Source: Obelidium mucronatum (taxonomy: Eukaryota; Chytridiomycota; Chytridiomycetes; Chytridiales; Chytriomycetaceae). From it: DNA of 31,621 nt. This document shows, in pieces, positions 17,716 to 27,347 of this stretch. Position numbers and translations under genes: made by a program. Location of the stretch: assembly GCA_025765595.1 (NCBI GenBank), contig JAIVFH010000297.1, positions 1-31,621 of the forward strand, read 5' to 3'. Below the pieces are notes generated by a model. The model was given only the letters and a program-made list of their open reading frames with translations. It was not told the origin of the DNA and did no database searches. The number at the start of each line of letters is the position of its first letter. Positions within the stretch are counted from its first letter, which is position 1.

Positions 17716-18756
17716 ATGTCCAAGACTAAGCGCCAAGCATCACCAACACCAGCCAAACAGCCCGTGCGCAAAACCTACAGCAAGACGCCCAGCTCTGCTA
17801 ATTGCGATGAGACGGCTATGGAAAGGCGCAGAAGGCGTAAGCGTCATTAAAATGTGGTTTCTTCAATTTTAATTATTTAAATCACACAACAGGGTCTATA
17901 AGTTCACCAGACAAACGGGGAATCCAATGTGAAAGTGACGCAGACAATGGCGCTGATAATGACAATGTCCATGCATCCTCAAGCGAGTCTGATAGACAGG
18001 ACGCTCGCAATAATGATGAAGACTTGGATGATGAAGACAAAGATGACAACAAAGACGAACAAGTGTCAAGCCTGCCGCAGTGGTCTGGCTCTATCCGCAG
18101 CTGCATTAGTGATACGCAGCGTTTTCCTTTGGATTACAATGATGGTGAGAGATTGGTTTTTATTGCTTGGCTAACGACATTCAGCAGATGAAGCCGACGA
18201 AAGTCCAGCACCGGAACCGCCGAAAGCCAAAATCGGAGTCACTCTTATTGCGGACAAGTCGACAAAGCTGCTTGTTGAAATTCCGTATGTGATGGATCGG
18301 AAAGACCGCTATGTTTTAGGTAAGTGGATTCTTTCTTCCGCTGTTGTTTCCTCAAATCCTCTGAGTATTAACTCTGTTTTAGGTCCAAGTGACATCATCA
18401 AGGTCCTCTCAGGTCACGCAGCATTCCTGGCAAGGGGTATCCACAGCAACTACGTGGAGCTTGTTGACGAAGATGGCTTTGGACGATCGTCATTTGTAAT
18501 TCAATACACAGCTGTCTTTGGACAGATTGACATCAAAGCCAGAAGCAGTGAGTGTGTTGTGATTTGTTTGAGCAGGGAAGGGGTACTAACTGCATTTTTA
18601 TTGATAGTCTTGCAACCAGTGTTTGCTCGTCCTGCCGTTGTGACCCCACTGTTGTCGCAATTGTATTCACCTCCAATGCTTCCAAGCTCTGGCTCTGGCA
18701 GCTCCCGCCGTGATTTGATGGAATCAACTTCGACACAGTTGTCAATTGTGTTTTGA
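17716..18756 (+). CDS. Family C protein, five exons, 272 aa, unrecognised
   Basis: Exons 17716-17836, 17893-18144, 18188-18319, 18383-18547 and 18608-18756; the summed length of 819 nt is divisible by three. Introns are 56, 43, 63 and 60 nt. The third exon may use either AG of a TCAGCAG tandem acceptor, changing one codon. The N-terminus is basic (MSKTKRQASPTPAKQPVRKT, MERRRRR), followed by a long Asp/Glu/Asn-rich linker (NNDEDLDDEDKDDNKDEQ) and a globular C-terminal part: KIGVTLIADKSTKLLVEIPY, GPSDIIKVLSGHAAFLARGI, VELVDEDGFGRSSFVIQYTA. It ends in a Ser/Pro-rich tail. Basic-acidic architecture suggests a nuclear protein. Family unknown to me. Confidence 0.65.
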
Positions 18757-19237
18757 CCAGTGGGACGTTTGGGAGGAGTGAAGGAGAAGCAAGTCCATGA
18801 TGTGATGAAGTATGCAAGCAATCATCTACTGCAAGCAGTTGGCTGAAGGGAACATATGTTAGGACAAGATCCCAGCAATGGTCAAGCAGGAGACTGGGTT
18901 GGTCAATTTCCCTGACAAGAAGGAGTCTGGACATGCGTATGTTGGGCTCCACTTTTACGAGTTTGCTTTAGATCTTCTTGAATTACAGGTGCTTCTTTGA
19001 CACATACAGCGGAATGACTTTTACGTTCGAATTAGCAAAACGTCATTTCGCCAAATGGACCAAAAAGCTGTCGTTCCATACTGGTGTTCCTGACAAATAC
19101 CACCATTCCGGCAGCCTCATCCAAGCATTCCACCACCTGCACTTCTACAAGGCTGGGCAAAGCCGCGAGCCAGAGACGTACACAGTGATTCGGGCCTTTG
19201 CAAACAACCAACATGTCAAGAAGGCGTATTGGCGGGA
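18757..19237 (+). pseudogene. Fragment G: exon relic truncated by a 12-nt repeat block
   Basis: Plus frames downstream of gene C show broken coding sequence: GGVKEKQVHDVMKYASNHLL followed by a stop, IPAMVKQETGLVNFPDKKES, then across a likely intron (GTATGT...TTACAG) CFFDTYSGMTFTFELAKRHF, KLSFHTGVPDKYHHSGSLIQ and YTVIRAFANNQHVKKAYWRE. The last exon is open until the 12-nt repeat block starts at 19238, which cuts it. It could be the remains of further exons of gene C or a separate neighbour; the phrase NFPDKKES echoes MFPDKKEL in family B. Confidence 0.5.
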
Positions 19238-19525
19238 GCAGCCCGGGGTCCAAGCGGCACGTGCAATTCGGGGCCCTATTCGGGGTCCAAATAGGGCTCC
19301 TAATCGGATCCGATTAGGATTTAGTCTGATTCAGAGCCTAATCAGGGCCAATTAGGGGCCCTAGTAGCTCTCCTAATTGCAAATCAGCAAATAGGACTGC
19401 TCCTAGTAGCATTTGTCTGCTCCTAGTAGGACTCCTAATAGCATTTTGCTCTGCCAATTGGAAACCAAATGGCTTTAATACAACTCCTAGTAGGACTCCT
19501 ATTCGGGCCCTGTTAGCACTATTGA
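19238..19525. repeat. 12-nt degenerate repeat block 4
   Basis: Starts CAGCCCGGGGTCCAAGCGGC and runs GGGGCCCTATTC, GGGGTCCAAATAG, GGCTCCTAATCGG, then CTCCTAGTAG and TCCTAATAGC units. It closely parallels 10058-10766 without the GC-rich insert. It begins inside fragment G and ends before the 3' end of family A copy A2. Confidence 0.8.
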
Positions 19526-19583
19526 ATGTAAAACATCTAAAATAAATGCATTTAAAGGGTAAATAAAATTTTACACAATTTTT

Positions 19584-22500
19584 TTATACAACTATGCAAA
19601 AATCAAAGAAAAATCCAAAAATCCAAGAATTTCCCAACACTCCCTCCTGGCACCCTTGAAAGTACTTTTCAACATCTTGAAAACCTGTAGTACTCCAACT
19701 GTATATTTGATGCTTTGGGACCAATCTTGCATTGAACTTTGACATGTGCTTCCCAACATTGCTGTAAGAGAAGATGCAATCTTCTTTGTCAAAGTAGCTC
19801 TTGTAAGTTTTTGGAAAGAGCTAGCATAATTAAATAAAGGATTATTACAAGAAATTGCTTGAAGTGATACTAAAATAAAAACTTACTCTTTGGAATTCCA
19901 AATCAGCAAAGAAGACTCCAACATAGGCCCAAAAAATTTCCACAGTATTTCCAAAGTTGGGAAATTCCTTTGACAGGGTTGCAGCAGCAAGAGTTTTGGT
20001 CATTGGTGGCTCTCGATCCTGCGTCAGGTAAGAAAAGCGGATACCAACTTCTTTCACTTGACTAATGAACTTGTCTTGGGTGCCGGTGCGTCCTTTGGCT
20101 TTGGCAACAACTTCAGCAACAGACGTGGGGACTTGGCGGCGTTGCTTGGAAGAGATAGAACCTGGCTTTTCATACCCAGATGTCACTGGAGAGTTAACCA
20201 ACAGAGAAGATGCAAATGGATCAAAGATGGTTCCTAAATGAATACCAAAAATAGTTAGAGAGCTGTTTAAACAAAATGGTAACCTACCAGAATCAGTATA
20301 GGCAACATCAAAGTACTCTGGGCTTTGTGGATTAAAAACAGTGTCCACCAAAACAGAGTCCTCAAAGATGTACACGTTCTTGGTGAACCAACTAACACTG
20401 ATCACCGACCTGCGAAAGTGGGTTGTGGCTGGATGGGCTTTGGCAGCAGCCAAAACATCTGCAAGCAAAACTAATAATGGATTGATTGTTAAAAATACAC
20501 AATAAAAACAACAATTTAGTCTCACCTTTTGCCTTGTTTCCCTCAGCAACAGTCCCTTCCACATTACAACGAAACACTGCTCCATGATTCTGAAACATAC
20601 ATTTAACAGACACAATCTTTTTCACCTCTGGTTCTTCTTCTTCATCTCTTCTCAAAAGGTTGATGGCATGTCGCTTCTTTTTGGGATGAGCCTGCACTTC
20701 TTCTTCTTCATCCACCACATCCTCATCATCCTCAACTTCATCTTCCTCCGCATCTATGTTCTCCACACGACGCTTCTTTCTGTGTACAACTGGCTCCACC
20801 ACCTCAATTTCATCATCATCATCTTCAATCACAATTGCTTGAACCTTCTTTCTATCCGCCTCCTCCTCCTCCTCCTCGTCTTCCTCTTCAGCATCAAGCT
20901 CATTTTTTCCACCATCAACATCCCCAATCTCATCAGCTTCAGACCCTTTACGTGCATTGCCAAGTGGTGTTAACTCACTTTCTGAATCGTCAACATCTGC
21001 CCAAGCCTTTAGGGTAGCCTTGAGATTATCAATGCTTTCAGCAACTGCGGGAGATACCACCGTAGAAGCCTGAGATTCGAGAACAGACATTGGCTTGGAT
21101 AAAGCAGTCTTGGAGGCACCAGCAGATCTTGGCTTGAGGACAGCTGTTTTTGGCACTGGTCTGGAACTGGAATCAGCCGTCTTGTCTGCTGTCTTTGGAG
21201 CTGGCATTGCCTTGGACACTTTGGGAGCTGGCATTGCCTTGGACACTTTGGTAGCTGAAGTAGCCATGGGAACAGTAGTTGCCTTGGAACCAGAAGTGGT
21301 ACTCTTTGGGGAACCAGATTGAGAAGCAGGAGTAGTATTTGTAGCAGTGCTGGGAACTGTAGTGGCCTTGGGATCTGTAGTAGCCTTGGAAGCAGAGCTG
21401 GTCAAAGTCTTGGGGGATACAGAGGGGGGACCAGAAGCAGTCTTGCCAGCACCAGGAGTAGTCTTAGCAGAACCAGGAGGAGCTGGTGAAGGATTAGTCT
21501 TTGAAGAACTTGGAGAAGTATGAGCAGGAATCGTGGAATCAGAAGAAGAACTAGCTTGCTTGGTTGGTGTTCCTGCCACATAATTAAATAAAATATTTGT
21601 AATTCAATCAAAAAAATGAGACTATAAATACCCAAACCAATTGGATCATCAGATCCCAAGAGTGGAAATGAAATTTTAGACTTGATAGCTCTTCCAGGCT
21701 TGTTTTCTGCAGCAGAGCCTGGAAGCTAGCTGATAGGAGGAATATCAGGTTCACTATCAGACCTAACCTCATTAGCAGCCTGTTGTCTTGCGGCACAAGC
21801 AGTAGCCTTCTTGGCAATCTTGGTGGCATTGGTGTCAGCAGGAGTAGGAGCAAAAACAACATGGTACTTGTTGTTTGAAACTTTTCTAGCTAAAAGATAA
21901 AAAAATAATAAAAAGGGTTAGAATATTAGAACATTAAAGGGCTGTAATTGTGCTCCTAATCGCGCTCTGAATCGGCTCCTAATAGCACTCCTAATAGCAC
22001 TCCGAATCGTTCTCCAAATCGTGCTCCGAATCGTGCTCCGAATCGCGCACCGAATCGGACCGCGAATCGGATCGCGAATCGGAGACAAATAGCGCATCAC
22101 CGCAAAATGAATCAGACTCACCATATATGTATCTCGCCAGCGCCTTTATGCGTTCCTCATCATTTTCAGAACGATTTCCATCTATATCCACGATCCCACT
22201 GAAGCAGAGGTCCTCCAGTGCTGTTAAATCCTGGTTTGTGTCTTTGATCCACTTGTACACTTCTGCCATTGATTTGTTCTTCAGCCCAGGGATGTGGACT
22301 GTAAATTTGTATTTATCCAAAAACACTAGCTTCAATGTGTTGTTGGAGTTGATGTATCTGTTGTGGTTGGGAGTGGTGTGTCAGCGATCACCTGTCAAAC
22401 ACAAACAAATAAACCCAAACCTCAACATCTTGTCCAATGCCTCAGTGGCCTCCTCTACAAGCTCTTTAGGAGACCCTTTGGTTTCCATGACTCTTTGGTG

Positions 22501-22696
22501 CAGGTCAGGACAGAGTTCTTTGGTGACTTCTCGCAGATCACTCCACAAGATGAAGATGGTCTTCTTGTCATCCAAGGTCTTGTAAGGAGCCTGTTTCCAC
22601 AAGCCATTCTTGAGAGAACTGGATGGACAGTCTGTTCGGGTTGTTGCTGACTCTGAGGGATGGCAGTGTACCTGGCAGTGGTGGTGGTGATTGCAT
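19584..22696 (-). pseudogene. Family A, copy A2, seven exons, probably disrupted
   Basis: Exons by analogy with A1: 22421-22696, 22122-22357, 21632-21889, 20526-21572, 20288-20458, 19887-20233 and 19584-19820. The third exon of A1 is split here by a 59-nt intron and greatly expanded: a Ser/Thr/Pro/Lys-rich repetitive stretch (SGSKATTVPMATSATKVSKA; APKVSKAMPAPKTADK) is followed by very acidic segments (DAEEEDEEEEEEADRKK). The C-terminal 300 residues are almost identical to A1, with one visible change (EIFWAYVG for EIFRAYVG). Damage: about 10 nt missing in exon 1 shifts the frame, and a TAG lies in frame at 21726-21728. The C-terminus differs from A1 after EGVLGNSW. Unrecognised family. Confidence 0.6.
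21949..22092. repeat. 12-nt repeat array inside intron 2 of family A copy A2
   Basis: About twelve near-perfect tandem units: TGCTCCTAATCG, CGCTCTGAATCG, GCTCCTAATAG, CACTCCTAATAG, CACTCCGAATCG, TTCTCCAAATCG, TGCTCCGAATCG (twice), CGCACCGAATCG, GACCGCGAATCG, GATCGCGAATCG, GAGACAAATAG. The array begins 29 nt from the donor site and makes this intron 232 nt against 122 nt in A1. Confidence 0.95.
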
Positions 22697-22747
22697 GTGG
22701 AAAAAACTTTGCCGAAAAAAATGAAAATCCCTGCCTCACATGTCAAG
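22697..22747. promoter_or_regulatory. Possible shared promoter between divergent starts
   Basis: Only about 50 nt separate the family A start (22696, minus) from an ATG on the plus strand (22748). No TATA box or other element is obvious. Inference from head-to-head geometry only. Confidence 0.2.
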
Positions 22748-22846
22748 ATGGGAGCTCAGCTGGCAGAACAGTTCCCAGCCTTCCAAGCTGAGTTTTCAAT
22801 CTACGGCAGTTTTGAAAAGACTTACAACAAAACACTCCGTTTGCCA
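22748..22846 (+). pseudogene. Truncated divergent first exon
   Basis: ATG at 22748 opens MGAQLAEQFPAFQAEFSIYG and SFEKTYNKTLRL, which look like a genuine protein start, then the frame enters the GC-rich repeat block at about 22846. In the A1 locus the corresponding start (GATGGGAGCT near 13084) enters a 12-nt repeat block after a few codons. The downstream part of this gene is not seen in either locus. Confidence 0.35.
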
Positions 22847-23035
22847 ATTGGGGATGCGGGCCGGACCTCGCGAGTCGCGATACCGGTCGCGTTGCGAGCC
22901 GCTCACGGGCCGCTTGCGACCTGCTGACGAGCCGCTAGCGGGCCGCTTGCGACCTGTGCCACGGCCTGTTGGCAGGCCGCTCTGTACCTTTTTATGTGGG
23001 GCGCGAGCCGCAAGCCACTTGTTCACAGGCCGCTA
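22846..23035. repeat. GC-rich direct-repeat block, copy 2
   Basis: Near-copy of 6553-6735, with extra bases (GTTGCGAGCCGCTCACGGGC) and two GGGCCGCTTGCGACCTG units. Confidence 0.75.
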
Positions 23036-23133
23036 ACCCCCAACTGTCACTAAAACTCAAGAATAAGCCACAAAAAATGTATAAAATAAGGAAAATAGCT
23101 GTTTATTATTAATAAATAATTAAATAAAACCCA

Positions 23134-23475
23134 AAGCATGCAAAACTGATTCCCGTATCTTCCGATTGCTTGCGATTGATGTTGAAGGTAACCCCCCACG
23201 TCTCCACCATAGCGTTTTCTGCAAGCGTTCCTGGTTATTCTTCACTGCCCAGCTCGCTGTTAAGGCTGTTTATTATCAATAAATAAATAAATAAATAAGT
23301 AAATAAGTAAATAAGTACACATTGCTCAACCCAGGGCTTGCAAAACCGATTCCCGTATCTTCCGATTGCGATCTGTGGCATCGCGATTAATGTTGAAGGT
23401 AACTCCCCGCTTCTCCACCACAGCGCTTCCCACAAACCTGTCCTGGTTGTGCTTCACAGCCCAACTCGCTGTTCC
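23134..23475. repeat. Partial duplication of the family D 3' end
   Basis: The sequence GATTCCCGTATCTTCCGATTG through CCCA.CTCGCTGTT occurs at 23147-23262 and again at 23347-23475. The first unit is shorter and more diverged (it lacks the GCGATCTGTGGCATC part). Between them is an AT-rich AAATAAGT run at about 23278-23320. At the first D locus (6840-6985) there is only one unit. Confidence 0.8.
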
Positions 23476-24386
23476 CATTCCATCTGCCAGAATCAGCGAG
23501 ATTCTCCGCTTTCTAGTATCTACCTCCGCCACCAACTCCGCTGCCTCCGCAAATCGTCTCTCCCCTGAATGCCACATCCTGGTCCCATATTTTTCATGCT
23601 TGAACATGGAAACAATCGCCTCCCCATGAACCGCTGGGATCACCACATTTCGATCTGGTAGGTACAGTGCTGGCCATACCACGGGCGGTTCCGCGTCTTC
23701 CTCATCCACCACAACACTGAAGTTGATCCCGAAAGTCGAATTCTTGCTGTCCAGGTGGAACTTGAAGTCCCCGTTGTTTGAGCACGCAAGAAACGAGGAC
23801 GTTTCTCCTTTCCAAACACCGCCAGCCCGTTCGCTACTTTTTCGGCATGTTCTTTTACCTTGACAGACGCTACATCCGCTGGGTAGTGCGGGTCCTTGAT
23901 GCCGTCTGCAACTCCAGTCCACGAGCACAGGTTGATGACTCGCATGTTGCCGCGCGTCTTGACCTTTGGCTGCGAGCGTCGAAATATTGCGGCGAGAACG
24001 CAGATGTGCGGCATGGCGTCCTTGAGTATATAGGGCGGCAGTTTGATTCTAATAGCACTCCCAAGTTGTTAGCAACGCTTGGACTGCAACAACACCAAAA
24101 AAACCCTCACCTCCCTGCAACAAGCTCTTCAACTCCGTCTGTGTTTAGACTGTACACAAACTCCTGTCCCTTGGTTCTGTCATCCAGCACTCGCAGCTCT
24201 GCAGGTTTTGTTGCTGAAAATGTTTAACACCAACCACAGCAAAAAAAAGAAGTTGGCCCACCAACCTATAATATCAGCGCGGCTCAATCCCTGCTCAGAC
24301 ATGTGCTTTTGGCGTTTCAGCATCTGGTGTGCAGCGGTGGATGCTGACTTTTTGACGCGTTTTCGTTTGTTACGCGTTTTGTCCAT
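23326..24386 (-). pseudogene. Family D, copy D2, disrupted by deletion
   Basis: Exon 1 24266-24386 (MDKTRNKRKRVKKSAS), exon 2 24111-24213 and exon 3 from 24057 join in frame (the exon 2/3 join that fails in D1 works here). At about 23806 roughly 205 nt are missing relative to D1, removing the end of exon 3, intron 3 and the first codons of exon 4. The reading frame shifts there and ends at 23640. The remaining exon 4 frame (23326 leftwards boundary) is otherwise well kept: FGINFSVVVDEEDAEPPVVW, IPAVHGEAIVSMFKHEKYG and NRKIRESVLQAL. Non-functional as a full-length gene. Confidence 0.65.
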
Positions 24387-24395
24387 TGCATTAAT

Positions 24396-24418
24396 AGATA
24401 AATAAATAAATAAATAAT
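24396..24418. repeat. AAAT microsatellite, copy at D2
   Basis: Tandem AAAT units just upstream of the D2 start; longer than at 8113-8131. Confidence 0.8.
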
Positions 24419-24688
24419 CAAGTTAACTCAACAATACTAAGGTAATTTATTGAATCAAAGTATTCCTTGCATATCAACGGCTACAAAGCTGTAATAAAGT
24501 ATTCTCTGGTTTGTTGAGTTCTCCCTCATCACTTTGACTTGAAGAATGCGACGCTCAACAAGACAACGCCAAGCCGCTGCCACCGCTGCCACCGCCTCAA
24601 GCAAACATTCAGCAGCATGAGCCTCTTCTATTAACCCGATCTCTGCAATTAGAGCGTGTCCTGCTGCTTGTCCTGCTGCTCCTGCTGA

Positions 24689-25152
24689 GATCCTTGCCGC
24701 TCTGATCAAATTAAGCAAGTGCTCTTGGATTGCAGCCGCATTTACACCCTGCCAGACTGCAACCTGGATCTAAAGCAATTGGAATCCCTCCTGCTTGCCA
24801 ATCCTGGCAAGATTCTATTCCTGCCATCCTCCAGTATTCCTGCTGATCGCTTGACGTCAGGGGAGTATTATCCCACAGCCTGCTACCATAACAATCAACC
24901 ACACAAAAGGAGCTTTGTCTCTGGGTTTTTTGATCCATTGGAGCAATGGGAGCTGCAGCATGCAGCGTTTTCCGCTCCAATCATGTTGTGTCAACCCATC
25001 AACCAGTACCGCCACTCCCCCCTCCATCAGGACTATGGAACAGCCATCAACGTACTCCTTCAATTACCCACCAATCAGCAGCTATTCAAGCTGTGGGTGG
25101 TGCTTGTCCCCAGCGACCCTACAGCCATCATCCCTACCCTTAATCCCCTGTC
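24689..25152 (+). pseudogene. Gene E2: JmjC/cupin-like copy truncated at a breakpoint
   Basis: Same N-terminal JmjC-like segment as gene E, with the HxD strand in HSPLHQDYGTAINVLLQLP and KLWVVLVPSDP. A few substitutions separate the copies (for example YRHS preceded by NQ instead of NH). At 25152/25153 the sequence switches into antisense family A sequence, so the frame ends in an unrelated tail at 25222 (SGKKSGYQLLSLD). The segment with the distal iron-ligand histidine is absent. The tandem duplication of gene E is also absent. Confidence 0.6.
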
Positions 25153-26783
25153 TTGGTCATTGGTGGCTCTCGATCCTGCGTCAGGTAAGAAAAGCGGATA
25201 CCAACTTCTTTCACTTGACTAATGAACTTGTCTTGGGTGCCGGTGCGTCCTTTGGCTTTGGCAACAACTTCAGCAACAGACGTGGGGACTTGGCGGCGTT
25301 GCTTGGAAGAGATAGAACCTGGCTTTTCATACCCAGATGTCACTGGAGAGTTAACCAACAGAGAAGATGCAAATGGATCAAAGATGGTTCCTAAATGAAT
25401 ACCAAAAATAGTTAGAGAGCTGTTTAAACAAAATGGTAACCTACCAGAATCAGTATAGGCAACATCAAAGTACTCTGGGCTTTGTGGATTAAAAACAGTG
25501 TCCACCAAAACAGAGTCCTCAAAGATGTACACGTTCTTGGTGAACCAACTAACACTGATCACCGACCTGCGAAAGTGGGTTGTGGCTGGATGGGCTTTGG
25601 CAGCAGCCAAAACATCTGCAAGCAAAACTAATAATGGATTGATTGTTAAAAATACACAATAAAAACAACAATTTAGTCTCACCTTTTGCCTTGTTTCCCT
25701 CAGCAACAGTCCCTTCCACATTACAACGAAACACTGCTCCATGATTCTGAAACATACATTTAACAGACACCATCTTTTTCTCTTCCTCTTCCACAACACT
25801 TCCTAGAAAGTTGATAAAAAGTTGTTTCTTTTTTGGATGCAACTCTTCATCCTGTGGTTTTTCATCATCCTCAACTTCAATCTCCTCCATATGACGCTTC
25901 TTTTTTTCATGTACCTCCCCCAGCTCCTCATTCTTGAAAACTCTTGTATGCTTGTTTTCTGAGGCAGAACCTGGAAGCTTGATGATCGAAGGAATATCTT
26001 GTTCAGTGTCAACAACACTGGCAGAGGCTTGCCTTGTTGCATGAACAGTAGCCTTGTTGGTGATCTTGTTGGCATTGGTGTCCTTGCTGGTGATCTTGGT
26101 GGCATTGGTGTCAGCAGGAGTAGGAGCAAAAACAACATTGAACTTGTTGTTTGAATTTTTTCTGGCTAAAAGAGTGTTTGAGAATATTGTGTGAATAGCC
26201 ATTTCTATCCTTATTTTACTCCTGATTGGACTCCAAATTGGACTCCAAATCAGACTCTCCCCTAATAGTGAAATGAATCAGACTCACCATATATGTATTT
26301 TGCAAGTGCAATTGCGCGTTCCTCATCATTTTCAGATCGTTTTCCATCCAGATCCAAAATCCCACTGAAGCAGAGGTCCTCCAGAGCTGACAAATCCTGG
26401 CTTGTGTCTTTGATCCACTTGAAAACATCCTGTAGGCTCTTGTGCTGCAAACCAGGGATATGGACTGTACATTTTGTTTTTTCAAAAAATACCAGCTTCA
26501 ATGTCTGATTTGAGTTGATGTATCTGTTGTGGTTGAAATTGGTGTGTCAGTGATCACCTGTCAAACTCAAACAAATAAAACCAAACCTCAGTATCTTCTC
26601 CAATGCCTCACATGCCTCTTTTACAAGCTCATGAGGAGAGCCCTTGGTGTAGATCACTTTTTGGTGCAGGTCAGGTAGCACAGATGGTTTTCTTGTTATC
26701 CTTGGCTTTATAAGGAGCTTCTTTCCAGGAGCCGCTCTTGATCTCATCAAAGGAGAACTTGATGGATAATCTGTCTGAGTCAT
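25153..26783 (-). pseudogene. Family A, copy A3, 3'-truncated
   Basis: Identical to A1 over exons 1-4 (26587-26783, 26288-26523, 25683-26165, 25445-25615) and the first part of exon 5 (25153-25390). The rest of exon 5 and exon 6 are missing because the duplication breakpoint falls here; translation would run into antisense gene E2 sequence and stop at 25140. Confidence 0.75.
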
Positions 26784-26885
26784 TGTTGACTCTGATGGCT
26801 GGCAGTGGTGGTGATTGCATTGGAAAAAAAATCAAAAAAATCAATGAAAATCTAGGCTCACATGTCAGGATGGGAGCTGTCAGAA

Positions 26886-27041
26886 TGGGTCCAAGACCCC
26901 AATTCAGACCCTAGTCAGACTTCAAATTGTTTTCCAACTAGGAGTCCAAATCAGGATCTCGATTGAGCGCCATTAGGAGCCCCACTATGATGCTATTAGG
27001 ATGCTATTAGGAGCGTTATGAGCAGCACTATTAGCAGTGTC
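26886..27041. repeat. 12-nt degenerate repeat block 2, duplicated copy
   Basis: Counterpart of 13100-13255 within the segmental duplication; no difference seen. Confidence 0.65.
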
Positions 27042-27347
27042 ATTTACAACAGACTATTTTACTTTCTTCTCAGACCTAACAAACAACAAGTGAGAAAGTT
27101 GCAGACAAGTAAGGAGGAAAGGCGCAAGCAAGTGTCAGGAAGATGCACTGTCAAATAAAATATTCAAGAATAACCCATAAAAATTGAATTTGATTTCAAA
27201 CTTATCAAATCCTGTGAATGCACACTAATAGAAGAGTTCCTGATGTTCAAAGTGAAATAAAACAATGTTAATAGAAGTGAATAGTAAGCTAAATTTATAA
27301 ATTTCACCAGAAGTACAAATAAAAGATAAGTCTGGAGGTAATGACAC

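Larger units (their letters stand above)
11367..17830. repeat. Segmental duplication, left member
   Basis: Matches 25153-31621 essentially base for base. The coordinate offset drifts from 13786 to 13791 through homopolymer-length differences only: T6 versus T8 near 14910, T5 versus T6 near 14940, A6 versus A7 near 16706 and CC versus CCC near 17459. It contains the family A 5' part, repeat blocks, DDE fragment and genes F, B and the start of C. Confidence 0.9.

Noticed and set aside
12430..22092. 12-nt repeat arrays as a CRISPR array
   Set aside because: Units are contiguous with no unique spacers, are degenerate, and lie in a eukaryotic intron.
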